Shown piece after piece: positions 22,201 to 30,837 of a stretch of DNA of 64,000 nucleotides. Below the pieces are notes generated by a model, which was not told the origin of the DNA, did no database searches, and saw only the letters and a program-made list of their open reading frames with translations. This stretch comes from Schistosoma mansoni (taxonomy: Eukaryota > Platyhelminthes > Trematoda > Strigeidida > Schistosomatidae), in contig NC_031496.1 in assembly GCF_000237925.1 (NCBI RefSeq), positions 7,613,801 to 7,677,800 on the forward strand, read 5' to 3'. A program made the position numbers and the translations under genes. How positions within the stretch are numbered: position 1 is the first letter of the stretch; each line of letters opens with the position of its first letter.

Positions 22201-25200
22201 AACTATGAAAATACTAAATCTCCACAAAACCCTTTCTCTAATTTATATGTACATTATAAGATAATAACAACAGTTAATGAAAGAAATGAAAACTTACAGT
22301 TAAGGTTATATAAAATCAACTGAGTTGATGAATACGCATTAAAAATATGTAATTTATAAACCGCCCTACTTTATTTGTTTCTGTTAGTAGTATACAAAGT
22401 ATGTACATCTGATTATTTTTTATAATTGATAATATTTTCTTCTTACATCGGAAGTCAGTTGAAAATAATCTATGAAATAAACGAACTCATATTATACTGT
22501 TACGGTTATTTTTTCTTTTTCCATTTAGATTAACGGGAAAAGAAAGAAATTATGTTGAATAAATAAACAAACTAATTCTCTTGTTAAAGATGGATAGTGG
22601 CTTGCAGTGGAATCCAGGACACGTGTTTTGTCCTATTTGGGACTCGTCAACTAGATGTACCAGCATCTCAGAGTTGTTGTTCACTCTGGAATATCCAGCT
22701 AACGAATCCCAAATAGAACGAGATCTGCGCCATGGATTCCACTGCTAGCCACTATCCATCTTTGCTTGTGAATTAAAGCAATATGGACAATATACTCACA
22801 GTATGCACATATGCCAATAAGAGGCTGATCAACTGAAGTCCTAAACATCAATAGGAAGGTACAAGTAAACAATGCCAAGTGAATTTGATTCTATTGTTTA
22901 TTCTCATTGTAAATAAAGCTAGAAATCAGTCATAAAGTAAACAGATCATTGATAGCTAGTGATCTATGATAAAAAAGAATGATCCTGAAATGCAGCAAAG
23001 TTCAAAGAGATCACAAATATTGCTTCATTATAAGTTTAAACGTACTAACATTCTAGATAATTGGTCATTTTATGGATTAACTAAAAAGAACAAAATATAA
23101 TATCTGAATTCAATTAGTATTGTTTGTTTGAATCTTCCCATCGATGTGTTAGGACTGCAACTGGTCAGTTTCTAATTGGCATACGTGCATACTGTGCGTA
23201 TTGCCTCGATATAGCCTTAACTATAATATCTATTCATTACTTATAAAGAAAATTGACAGTAACAAACTAACTAGCAAAAAATTGATCATAACCTAATAAT
23301 TCATTATACTACTTATATGAACTTTATTTAAAAGTAATTTTTAACTAAAGTAACATTACTGACATTGTATTGTCTCTTGATACTAAGAAGTACAAGATAA
23401 TTACTCATTCAAAGGTTAAAGCATATCATTGAATTAAACATTATTCCTCTTTTGATAGTTTAAAAATAAAATTAATCCTATGTAGTTTAATTGTCATGAA
23501 GAAATAAAGTTGATACATATTAGTAAGATATCGTCGTATTCATGAGGGAACCTGTGCTCAAATTGTAAAGTTAAGTTAAAATCCTACAAAGAGCATTAGT
23601 TATGTCAAGACTATGAGTAAATCTTGTTAATGAGTGTCAAACAGCACTAAACCTAGATCCAAAAGTTCCTGTCAGCTATCTTTAAAAACCTAAAATGAAA
23701 CCATAGTACAATGGATTTCAAGCTACTAAGAGTAATAGGCAAATCGCAACTTGTTCGATAGAATTCGATCAGAGCTAAAAGACTAAACATTCATAACACT
23801 AACTACTACACAATAATTAATCAATTGTGGGTACTAACCCATGTCAGTCATTTTGATTTGATGTTACAAATATTGCTACTTCATACTTAAACATACTAGT
23901 ATATGAAAGTTTGAAGAACCAGTTATCGGATTTAAATTCACTTTGAATTGTTTATTTGAATCGTCCCATTGATGTTAAGGACTGTAATTGATCAGTCTCT
24001 TATTGGCATATGTGCATCCTGTGCGGATGGCCTCGATATTGTCTTACATCTCAAGCAATTATAAGCAAAGATGGATGGTGACTAACAGTGGAATCCAAAT
24101 GACGCGCGTTTCGTCCTATCTGGAACTCATCAGCCGGATGTACTGGCACTCCAGCTGACGAGTCCCGAATAGGACGAAACGCGCGCCCTGAATCCCACCC
24201 ATCTTTGCTTATAACAAATATTAGATTTGTAAACATTTTTTATACTTTTGGATTCTATATACACTCAAGATACTACTTATTTAATTATCAAATTTATTCA
24301 AAAGATTACATAAATTTCGAAATATTTATCCAGAAAAATAAGACAGATCTTTTTTAATCTCTTGCTTTATTTTTCCTAATTAGTTTGTCCACTTTGCTTA
24401 ATGAGTGTAGAAGAAGGTAAAAATATTTTATTATCTGATGCCCTTCTCAATGAATTACAATCGGTATTTGTACATGTATGTGATTATGTAAGATTGGAAG
24501 TACAAGTAAGTAGTGTATGTATTAGCTGCAATTATAACTCTTATTTCTAGTTTCATTTTATGTTTGTACAATAATGATGATATAAATTTCACTAAAGGTT
24601 ATTATTTTGATATTGATTAAGTATATCCCCAACCATTTCAGTGTTCAATACTTGTGTCGTATTCAGAACTTCTTATGGCGAGACTAAACTTTATGAACGA
24701 CCTTTGAACGAATCTTAAATGACCTTAAGAAATATTGGCCAATCAGAAAGCAGTTAGTACACAGTAAAAATATATTATACAAAACTAAAAAAATTAAGCG
24801 GATACTGTTCTTTTACATGGTTCAAAAACTTCTCAAGGTCAGATATAGGTTCACAAGTTCTAAAATCATAGTGCATACGGTACAGGAACTCATCCATATG
24901 GCTCCATAGTAGTCGACCTCTGGAGCCATGATAAGGTTTCAAAAAGTCTTTTAGCCTCGACCACATAGCTTCAATGTTGTTGGTATGGTTTAGGGTTTAG
25001 GGTTAGGGTTAGGGTTAGGGTCTTAATCGTGATCGAGCGAAAAAAAATCATCTGAGTACCACAGTCACAAGTATAGGAACTTCTTAATAATCACTTCTCT
25101 TGTATACGCTGAATTATCACGTCTTCTCTAAAATCCGCTGTAAACCGATCGTACGTAAGCATCACGTACCGAACTTAGCGCCGTGACCTTGAAAACCCGC

Positions 25201-28200
25201 GAAAGCTTCTTATTGGCTCGTCCATAAAATTTAGTCTCGCCCTTCTTATCATTTTTCTGTTCATCTATTTAGTGAATGCTGTATATCTAAAAATAATTTT
25301 CACAAAAGATATCATTTTGATCGTTTGAAGTAATCAGCCATTATCCACTACAAACCTATCCAGTGTAAAATAGCCCAATATGTCTTCAGTTTACAGTGTT
25401 TAGAATAGAAGATCAATGTGATCATGTTAATCCTCGCAATTTACAGTACTGTAAAGATCCGATTTCGCTTTGAATGCATAAATAGATGATGATATCGGAT
25501 GTTCTGGTAGAGAATTCCAGTCATTCACTAATCCATACTGTCGGATAAAAAAGACTAAATATGATAAATCATTGAATTTAAAAAGTGATTTTCTATGAAA
25601 ATTCCATTCTAAATATCCATGATTCAGACACTAAATGAATGAAAAACTGTTATGAATTTAAAAAATAAGAACAAGGCCATACGCCAATTTGTTGTGGTCT
25701 TATGTCCGGCTTTTTATCACGAGAGTTATCCACCAATCGGAATACGACTTGTCTAATCTTAACACTGTGCCAAATCAATGACGTTCGACCAGTATGAGCA
25801 GTCTAACGTCCTTATTGGTCTCTTGTCCGCCTAGCCCTTCCAATTGAGTCCAGAACACCAATTACAGTTTCAGCTATGCGAATCTATGTGAATCATTTAT
25901 TTCAAGCATACTCGGTTTATATGCCAGACAGACAGACCAAATCACAACATTAGATAGAAAATAATATTTGTACAAAATCAAGCCAAATGTGGCTGTGAAC
26001 GTGGGATACAGCAATCAAGAAACTGAATATAGTTTATCGACAGTTAATCGTATAATAATAATCCATAGGTCAAAATGAAGCTTTATAATAATATGAATAT
26101 AGATATACATAATCTAATTACTCAATAGTTAAACAATAAGAATATATCTAGAATAATAGTTCATTAATAAGTCCCGGAAGTTACCCGTACTTATGTCTTC
26201 GTTAGGATATAACACAAAGACTGAAAGTTCTGGGTGTGATGAATTTAATTAATGAGGAGGATACATCTAGCCATAACATACTTGATGATGTTCCATCGAT
26301 TTCATTACACACAAATAAATGATAAATGATATCCAACTATAAGATGAGAAACTGACTGACCACTTAAACTATAGTTAATTTTATAATCTGGATTCTAAAT
26401 TAATTTAAGTCGAATAGATAAAAGTTGTAAATTTCTTTCACATATGACAAAATGAAAAAAAGACAAATACAAGAAATGCTCTTGATGTTGTTTACTTGTA
26501 TATTCCAATTGTCATTTAGGACTGCAATTGATCAGTCTCTTGTTGGCATATGTGAATCATGTGCGAACTGCCTCGATATTGCTAGCCACTATCAATCTTT
26601 GCTTATAAATACATGAAATGTATTATCTTACAATGTTATTGAAATTTCAATTCATCTGATCATCAATCATTGTTAATCATACATGTATTAATTTCTTTAT
26701 TTGGAATAAAAATAATGTTAAGATAAAATAAGTTAAGGATCGAAGACCAGTGGAGTCCAATCGGTGTCGGATGGTGACAGTTATCTTCCTCAGAAAATGG
26801 ATGAAGGGTTGCGCGAGATCATGGATCGATTGAAGTTAAACATTAACACCATTGGATGCCAGATCAGTGGTCTAGAGGTTAAGTGCTCGTCCATCAGACT
26901 GAAGATTCTGGGTTTCAGTCCTCCGTGCGAGATTATGGATCCTCACTGCTGAAGAGTCCCAGTTGAGGACGAAACGGCCATCCAATGCTTCTAGGTTTTC
27001 ATTGGTTGTCTAGCTTAGATCGACTCATGAATTCAACTATTAAAATAAAATAAGTTGAATATTGATGAAAATCAGAATGTGTCTCATGAGACGCTATAAT
27101 TAAATGCAATATTTATTTAAACTAATTAGCCTTCTCTGTTAGGCCAATTCAAATCAAGTCATATAATGAAATCCTAGTGTATCAAATGTTAGCCGAAATT
27201 TTCAGTTTTAGTTATATCCACGAATAAAATGCAGTGACCGAGTACATTTATAAGGTAATTCATAGTCTGGGTCATTTAGTGTTATTATCTTCGACAGTAA
27301 TACTGGTTGATACGGGTTCAAAACCAACGAAAGAGATCATGAGTAGAAAAGTTGTATTTCTGAGGTTTCACGACTTTATGTAACTCACTTCCTCAGAGTA
27401 AATAAATAACCGAATTAAATTAACACAAGTTTAAATAGTTGAAAGCGTGAGTCAATTGAAGCTAGACCACCATGGAAAACCTGGAAACACTGGACGGCCG
27501 TTTCATCCTTCTATGGGACTCCTCAGCAGTGCGCATCCACGAACCCGCTCTCGCGGAGTTCAAAACCACGTCTGTTGTGAGATAGGAACTCATTGAAGAC
27601 AATTGGTGAATGGTTGCTCAACTTCGTGGATCAGTTGAAGTTAGACATTAACACCGTTGGAAGCCAGCTCAGTGGTCTATCGGTTAAGGGCTTCGGCTCG
27701 AGACTTTTAGGTCCTGGGTTCGAATCTCGCGACATGTAAAGTCGTGGATGCGCACTGCTGAGGAGACCCACAATGGGACGAAACGGCCGTCCAGTGTTTC
27801 CAGGTTTTCCATGGTGGTCTAGCTTCAATTGACTCACGCTTTCAACTATAATAAATAGTAAATCTGCACAAAACCCCTTCTATAATTAATACAAGTTTAA
27901 ATAGTAAGCAGGAAACTATGCAAAATATTTGTGGTACAATCAAAATCATAATAGGTCTGAATAAGTCAATGTGAAGTTGAATTTGTATGACCTGTCACTG
28001 TATTAATTTGTGAGTCAGAATGTGGGTATGAAAAGCGTGAAAAATGAAAACATTTGTAATATGAATTAATGGGGTTGAAATTAAGTGTGTGTGTGTGTGC
28101 GTGTAGATTGTATGGTAAATAAATAAGGTCAAATGTGGTTGTTTGGATAAACAGTCCAGGTTGGATGGATATTCTAGTCCACTTTCCTATCGGGGGGAGA

Positions 28201-29779
28201 CATGCTTCGGCCTATAGTTGGAAAAGCCTTACATAACCATATCAATAACCTCTCATTTTACATCCAAATCATTCCAAACCAAAAAGCATCAAACACTAAT
28301 TTCATTCTATATTGACATCACTGTCATGTAGTACATACCATATGAATACACTAGGGATCAAAACTTAATTTTCAAAAACCCGTACATATCCAAACCATAA
28401 TAAATCGAGCAATCCATTCCTTCCCTCCAATACAAAAATTTGATATATCGTAGCATGGTTTCTTTTGAATAAATTTCAATTCCCCATTATAGTGTAGTGA
28501 ACAAGAACCGGGGGTGGGGATAATCGAGTGTATTTAAGCACAAATTACAGACTATCTCACTAAATTCTGATAACCATACAGTAAACAGTTAATTTGCAAA
28601 CTATCAATCAATTGTCTCAATCTTGACCCTTCCTTCTGCAAATGTCAGTTCACCGCCTACGACTATTATTGTTCATGCGTTTTCATATCAATTGCATCCC
28701 GTTTCCGTTCTTTCGTTATCGATCTTCTTCTGAAATACATTCAATGCCCGATCATCGTTATATACTACTTATGTGGATATAAGTAGCCCACACCACATTA
28801 GATACATATAGTGAACGAACACTCAAGTGAGGAAGTCCAATTTATTGTTAAATACAACATTACAGAGTTCGTTCGTAAAATGTGAAAAGTCATTTATTAA
28901 GTACTTCATTTGCTAATCCTTCATCAGTTGCCTTACATTTCATTGTTCTTTCATTGCTATTACAATTAATTACTGTCTATTTACATTCCCATTTTCATCA
29001 ATTCGATCTTTTCAACCTTCTGCCGCCAGGCATTCCACTTCTAATTGGTATCGACAAAAGTAGCATTAAAATAATAAAATATTAGTAATATATAATGAAG
29101 TATTGCATTTTATTTATTTCATAGTGTTCCACATTTCTGAATGAACTTTATGAAAATGCTATCGATATAATCAAACATATTGTAGAACCACATTTCATTT
29201 GTCAGGTAAATTTTTGATTTCAATATTAATTTTTTTATATATAGTTGAAATTATGAGTCAATTGAAGCTAGACCACCACGGGAAACCTGGAAGCACTAGA
29301 CGGCCGTTTCGTCCCATTGTGGGATTCGTCAAAAGTGCGTATCCGCGATCCCGCTCCGCGAGGTTCGGACCCAAGACCTATCAGTCTCGCGCGCGAGCGC
29401 TTAACCACTAGACCACTGAGCCGCCATCCAATCGTGTTAATATCTAGCTTCAAATAATCCACGAAATTGAGCGACATATCCACCATTGTCCTCAGTGAGT
29501 TACTATCTCACAACAGACCTGGTTGAACTCCACTGATCCCACAATAGGACAAAACGGCCGTCCAGTGCTTCTAGGTTTTCCATGGTGGTTAAGCTTCAAT
29601 TGACTCATGATCTCAACCATTATCATTCTTATTAGTAACTTTAATTTTCATTTAAAAATTTTATTTAACCTGTGAAAGTTATCCATCCAAGATAGTCTAA
29701 TTATTATTTTAATTATTGTTATTTTTAGTTGGGTCACATGTGTAATACAACATATACAGAGGTATCGAATTACAATTAG
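16244..29779 (+). CDS. Secreted protein with two saposin B domains, 7 coding exons (spliced by hand)
   Basis: Exons: 16244-16289, 18550-18668, 20087-20164, 21750-21786, 24384-24505, 29125-29205, 29729-29779. Every internal junction is AG/GT (donors GTAAGT, GTAAGA, GTAAGT, GTGAGA, GTAAGT, GTAAAT). Phases join throughout, giving 534 nt: 177 residues plus TAG. Exon 1 encodes a hydrophobic signal peptide (MIYQLLILSLVVNVL). Exons 2-4 form one saposin B domain and exons 5-7 a second. Each has the six-cysteine order CxxC ... C ... C ... C ... C (CFGC, VTC, CKR, DLC, GIC; then CPLC, HVC, CST, FIC, HMC), with matching exon breaks, so the domains arose by duplication. AATAAA at 29856-29861 lies 77 nt after the stop. 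Family knowledge: saposin-like proteins bind or disturb lipids in lysosomes or gut; in flukes many are secreted by the gut lining. The exact role and any gene symbol are not known from sequence. An alternative end is listed separately. Confidence 0.85.
16547..16836 (+). mobile_element. SINE-B fold-back in intron 1
   Basis: Inverted arm 16547-16659, then sense arm starting inside the tRNA-like region (TCTAGAGGTTAAGCGCTCGCG) with B-box relic GGATTTGAATC. Both outer ends are SINE 3' ends. The sense arm carries a well-kept HHR (16734-16779). Confidence 0.8.
16734..16779 (+). ncRNA. Hammerhead ribozyme sequence (SINE-B type)
   Basis: Order: GAACTG, CTGAGGA, GTCC/GGAC stem II with loop CTCAATA, GAAAC, GGTC-type stem III, triplet GTC, then CAGTGC. 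The catalytic core is fully intact. Stem I has one mismatch out of six relative to the consensus GCACTG/CAGTGC. It lies in sense orientation in intron 1 of the saposin gene, so the pre-mRNA would contain it. Confidence 0.7.
16982..17178 (-). mobile_element. SINE-B copy with perfect 13-bp duplication
   Basis: Starts with an inverted HHR remnant (CTCCTCACCAGTGC), then an inverted tRNA-like segment (B box complement GATTCGAAC), then a sense 3' end (TATCCACAAAAAACCCCTTCTG). Duplication TACTTATTTATAT at 16969-16981 and 17179-17191. Intron 1 of the saposin gene. Confidence 0.85.
17821..18062 (-). mobile_element. Sm-alpha-like SINE, minus strand
   Basis: Reads on the minus strand from TTTAAACTCCACCCCATCG-like sequence through tRNA-like boxes to an HHR segment. 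The HHR complement (GACGCGTGTTTCGCCCTGTTTGAGATTTATCAACC) has lost CTGANGA and stem II pairing. Intron 1. Confidence 0.8.
18784..18985 (-). mobile_element. SINE-B minimal fold-back (hairpin) with perfect 12-bp duplication
   Basis: Only the last ~100 bp of SINE-B, present twice in opposite directions with almost no spacer; the centre is near 18910. Duplication ATATTTAGTATA at 18772-18783 and 18986-18997. It lies 115 bp downstream of exon 2 of the saposin gene. The right arm stops at CTATGAA, so its outer end is shorter than the left. Confidence 0.9.
19207..19645. mobile_element. Sm-alpha-like inverted pair
   Basis: 19207-19488 is a minus-strand unit (HHR complement near 19235-19280; its core reads TTGACGA and its triplet GTT). 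19489-19645 is plus-strand sequence from the same family (CCATCTTTGCTCATAATG ... ATCAACGGTAAGATTC). The two halves meet head to head. Intron 2. Confidence 0.8.
19752..20007 (+). mobile_element. SINE-B copy with a small local triplication
   Basis: Near 19780 the A-box region is repeated (TGGTCTATCGG, TGGTCTATCAG, TGGTCTGTCGG). Then B box GGTTCGAATC (19840s), HHR segment and 3' end CCCCTTCTGA. The HHR reads GATGAGAC for GACGAAAC and is inactive. Ends 79 bp before exon 3. Confidence 0.8.
20330..20635 (+). mobile_element. Ancient SINE-B relative
   Basis: Keeps the SINE-B order (CCAGGAGTTCTAGTAAGAAG, then AACGGACTAATGGCTAAGC, then TACTGAGGACTCCCATAC) but is heavily diverged. The antisense 106-codon ORF here is a by-product. 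Confidence 0.5.
20840..21196 (-). CDS. Unassigned 118-codon ORF in intron 3, minus strand
   Basis: Open for 118 codons, Cys- and Lys-rich, with a short hydrophobic stretch (IHIFCSITLLFYAL, residues about 74-87). It does not overlap any repeat I can identify. No splice or poly(A) context supports it. In this AT-rich sequence an ORF of this length is uncommon but not decisive. No family recognised. Confidence 0.25.
   Translation of the reverse strand: MRKHKRALLKCPVLGKNICSKIYGFQSYPNWDYSVTNAVCEFSESLKSFPCGYIHIFCSITLLFYALTKGEVIHCDEINYQNLKIGRWSLKRHKVYLFKPHYERVAHCTQIKSRKEIE
21215..21415 (+). mobile_element. Ancient SINE-like remnant
   Basis: Resembles 20330-20635 and 4640-4790 in order (AATCGACCGAAGTTGG, AGGTTTTGTGCCCGATCC, GCGTATTACTGAGGAATCC, TAGAATAAGATAGC). 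Too old to place with certainty. Confidence 0.4.
21929..22237 (-). mobile_element. SINE-B, mostly inverted, with sense 3' end
   Basis: Inverted arm covers HHR, B box and head to the TTCACCAACCGTTC region, then jumps to a sense 3' tail. The HHR complement is mutated (CTGCCATTTAGTCC). Intron 4, about 140 bp after exon 4. Confidence 0.8.
22583..22892. mobile_element. Sm-alpha-like inverted pair
   Basis: Minus-strand HHR side (22583-22690), then plus-strand HHR side from ATATCCAGCTAACGAATCCC on. Both cores are mutated (plus strand CTAACGA and GAGATC). Intron 4. Confidence 0.75.
23107..23225 (-). mobile_element. Sm-alpha-like fragment
   Basis: TTAGTATTGTTTGTTTGAATCTTCCC to GTATTGCCTCGATATAGCC: the inter-tRNA part of the unit only, without HHR. 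Confidence 0.7.
23935..24216. mobile_element. Sm-alpha-like inverted pair with two hammerheads facing each other
   Basis: Minus unit to about 24138, plus unit from 24139. The minus HHR has CTGATGA, GAAAC and GTC but a disturbed stem II and an insertion in stem I. The plus HHR (24149-24193) has CTGACGA, GTCC/GGAC and GAAAC, but the cleavage triplet is GCC. It ends 168 bp before exon 5 of the saposin gene. Confidence 0.8.
24677..25241 (-). mobile_element. Deleted Merlin DNA transposon with 8-bp duplication
   Basis: Ends are inverted repeats starting GGCGAGACTAAA (left ...CTTTATGAACGA, right complement ...TTTTATGGACGA). Perfect 8-bp duplication CTTCTTAT lies at 24669-24676 and 25242-25249, the size known for Merlin. 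The minus strand at 24775-24987 encodes a transposase C-terminus (NNIEAMWSRLKDFLKPYHGS, then LLWSHMDEFLYR), the ISXO2/IS1595-like DDE end. The rest of the transposase is missing, and a TTAGGG tract sits at the break. Lies in intron 5. Confidence 0.9.
24988..25021 (+). repeat. Interstitial telomere repeats inside Merlin
   Basis: GGTTTAGGGTTTAGGG followed by three TTAGGG units, placed exactly where transposase coding stops. TTAGGG is the schistosome telomere unit. Confidence 0.9.
25648..26215 (+). mobile_element. Solo LTR, divergent subfamily
   Basis: TGTTATGAAT ... GGATATAACA; collinear with 55956-56372 at the start (AAAAAATAAGA, TTATGTCCGGC) and with 2299-2812 further in. No matching 5-bp flank (AAAAC left, CAAAG right), so it may be recombinant. 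Intron 5 of the saposin gene. Confidence 0.75.
26510..26610 (-). mobile_element. Sm-alpha-like fragment
   Basis: GTCATTTAGGACTGCAATTG to GCCTCGATATTG, then a jump to GCTAGCCACTATCAATC, the other end of the unit in the opposite sense. Confidence 0.65.
26735..27042 (+). mobile_element. SINE-B older subfamily copy
   Basis: Head GTGGAGTCCAATCGG, A-box region GATCAGTGGTCTAGAGG, B-box relic GGGTTTCAGTC, HHR (CTGAAGA, GTCC/GGAC, GAAAC, triplet ATC), end GACTCATGAATTCAAC. Its HHR core still satisfies CUGANGA and GAAA; stem I is only partly paired. Shares its variant bases with 30838-31230. Intron 5. Confidence 0.75.
27439..27883 (+). mobile_element. SINE-B fold-back with 21-bp duplication
   Basis: Inverted arm 27439-27546, sense arm from GAGTTCAAAACCACG to CCCCTTCTAT. 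The flanks (27418-27438 and 27884-27904) match at 20 of 21 positions (TACAAGTTTAAATAG core), the longest duplication in the window. Intron 5 of the saposin gene, 1.2 kb before exon 6. Confidence 0.9.
27487..27532 (-). ncRNA. Hammerhead ribozyme sequence (SINE-B type), best preserved
   Basis: Minus strand reads GCACTG, CTGAGGA, GTCC, loop CATAGAA, GGAT, GAAAC, GGCCG, triplet GTC, CAGTGT. All core bases are intact. Stem I pairs at all six positions (one G-U); stem II has one G-U. Stem III is the self-complementary CGGCCG. Antisense to the host gene. Confidence 0.75.
28088..28103. repeat. (GT)n microsatellite
   Basis: GTGTGTGTGTGTG run. Confidence 0.85.
28492..29060 (+). repeat. Dispersed repeat R, both halves contiguous
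   Basis: 28492-28800 matches 1455-1757 and 15613-15905; 28806-29060 matches 13496-13740. This is the only copy here with both, so the family is at least about 570 bp. No coding, no clear ends. It ends 65 bp before exon 6 of the saposin gene. Confidence 0.7.
29243..29620 (-). mobile_element. SINE-B fold-back in intron 6
   Basis: Inverted arm 29243-29536 with tRNA-like complement and a mutated HHR (TTGACGA); sense 3' arm from ATCCCACAATAGGAC. It fills most of the 523-bp intron between exons 6 and 7, beginning 38 bp after the donor. Confidence 0.8.
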
Positions 29780-29935
29780 AATTCCATAAAAAGAACACTA
29801 TTTGTATTGGCAAACAAAATGTATTATTATTACAATTTTAGAATCAGCAAACTAAAATAAATCATAAAAATATTCATTGTTTTGAAATTACTGACGATCA
29901 AATCATTACCCAAAGCTATAATATTCATTTTATAG

Positions 29936-29982
29936 ATCCCCAAGTCTCCTCAAGTCCTCGTTATCGACACATTATCACTTAG
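29936..29982 (+). CDS. Alternative downstream exon of the saposin gene (weak)
   Basis: If exon 7 is spliced at 29761 (GTATCG) instead of reading to the stop, this 47-nt exon (acceptor TTCATTTTATAG, donor GTATCA) continues in phase (IPKSPQVLVIDTLSL). It can join 34046-34127, giving 214 residues. Both donors are weaker than those of the main model, so I prefer the stop at 29779. Confidence 0.25.
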
Positions 29983-29997
29983 GTATCAATATCTACA

Positions 29998-30272
29998 ACT
30001 CCGCCTGTAGCTCTTCTAGAGTTACTGCCGGTCCCAAGCCCGGGTAAAGGAGGAGGGTTGGACATGGGGTTAGCGACCCCATCCCGTAGAAAAACTAACG
30101 CTAAAAAAACGCTAACCAGAAAAAAATAACTCAAACCGTTTAAACTCTACCCTGGGAGTTGAAGGAATAATTATGACACCTCATGATGAAAGCCGAGATT
30201 TTTCGGAAGTCACGAGGCCGATGCACCTTCTAACAACCAGAGCAACACTCTTTATAGGTACATGGAACGTTC
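29998..30272 (+). mobile_element. LINE family B 5'-end-only copy with perfect 13-bp duplication
   Basis: Starts ACTCCGCCTGTAG and holds the LINE 5' leader: hairpin GTAGCTC/GAGTTAC, GGTCCCAAGCCCGGGTAAAG, hairpin GGGGT/ACCCC. It stops just after the first EN codons (CATGGAACGTTC, compare FNVR-type WNV). Flanks ATCAATATCTACA at 29985-29997 and 30273-30285. Being truncated at 3' rather than 5' is unusual for a LINE. Confidence 0.8.
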
Positions 30273-30285
30273 ATCAATATCTACA

Positions 30286-30837
30286 GACAAAACGTCCTAG
30301 TTGACAATAACCGCTGTTTAATTATGTTCGACCCTGTCGATGTTTTAGCACTACGGGAAATCATTTTCGGCATTAATAGTCCACCGCTAACTCTCCCACT
30401 GTTAAACAGAGCGATAAGACATCAAAGATAGCAAAAGGAAAGTGGTTCAATCAGAATTGCAGGAAACTTTCACTGATGAGTGCTTGCATGCAGAAAACTT
30501 AAACCAGTCAATGTCTATAGACTCTTTAGAACTAACTAACAACAAACGACATACATACATATGTGTTAGCAATCTACATTTCATAAAAAATAAAGCATGA
30601 GTAAATGTATACGTGTATTTAATTTAACCAGTATTTGTTTATCTATTATGAAAACTACTTTACTAAGTAAACACGTTAATTGCTAATGTTTAACTTTAAT
30701 ACACCCTGAATGTGTTTAATTTATTTGTGACTATTGTTTTATGATAACTTAAAGATTTCATGAATCTTGTAAGCGAAATCATAAGTTAAATAAACAGTCG
30801 TAGGTTTTTATCAGTAAGGGGATTTGTAGAGATTATA
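30286..30837. other. Spacer, unassigned
   Basis: A plus-strand stretch near 30320-30420 reads like an eroded coding fragment (FDPVDVLALREI), but no family could be assigned. Confidence 0.25.

Noticed and set aside
24988-25021. Chromosome end
   Set aside because: TTAGGG is present but only ~5 units long and inside a transposon with unique sequence on both sides.
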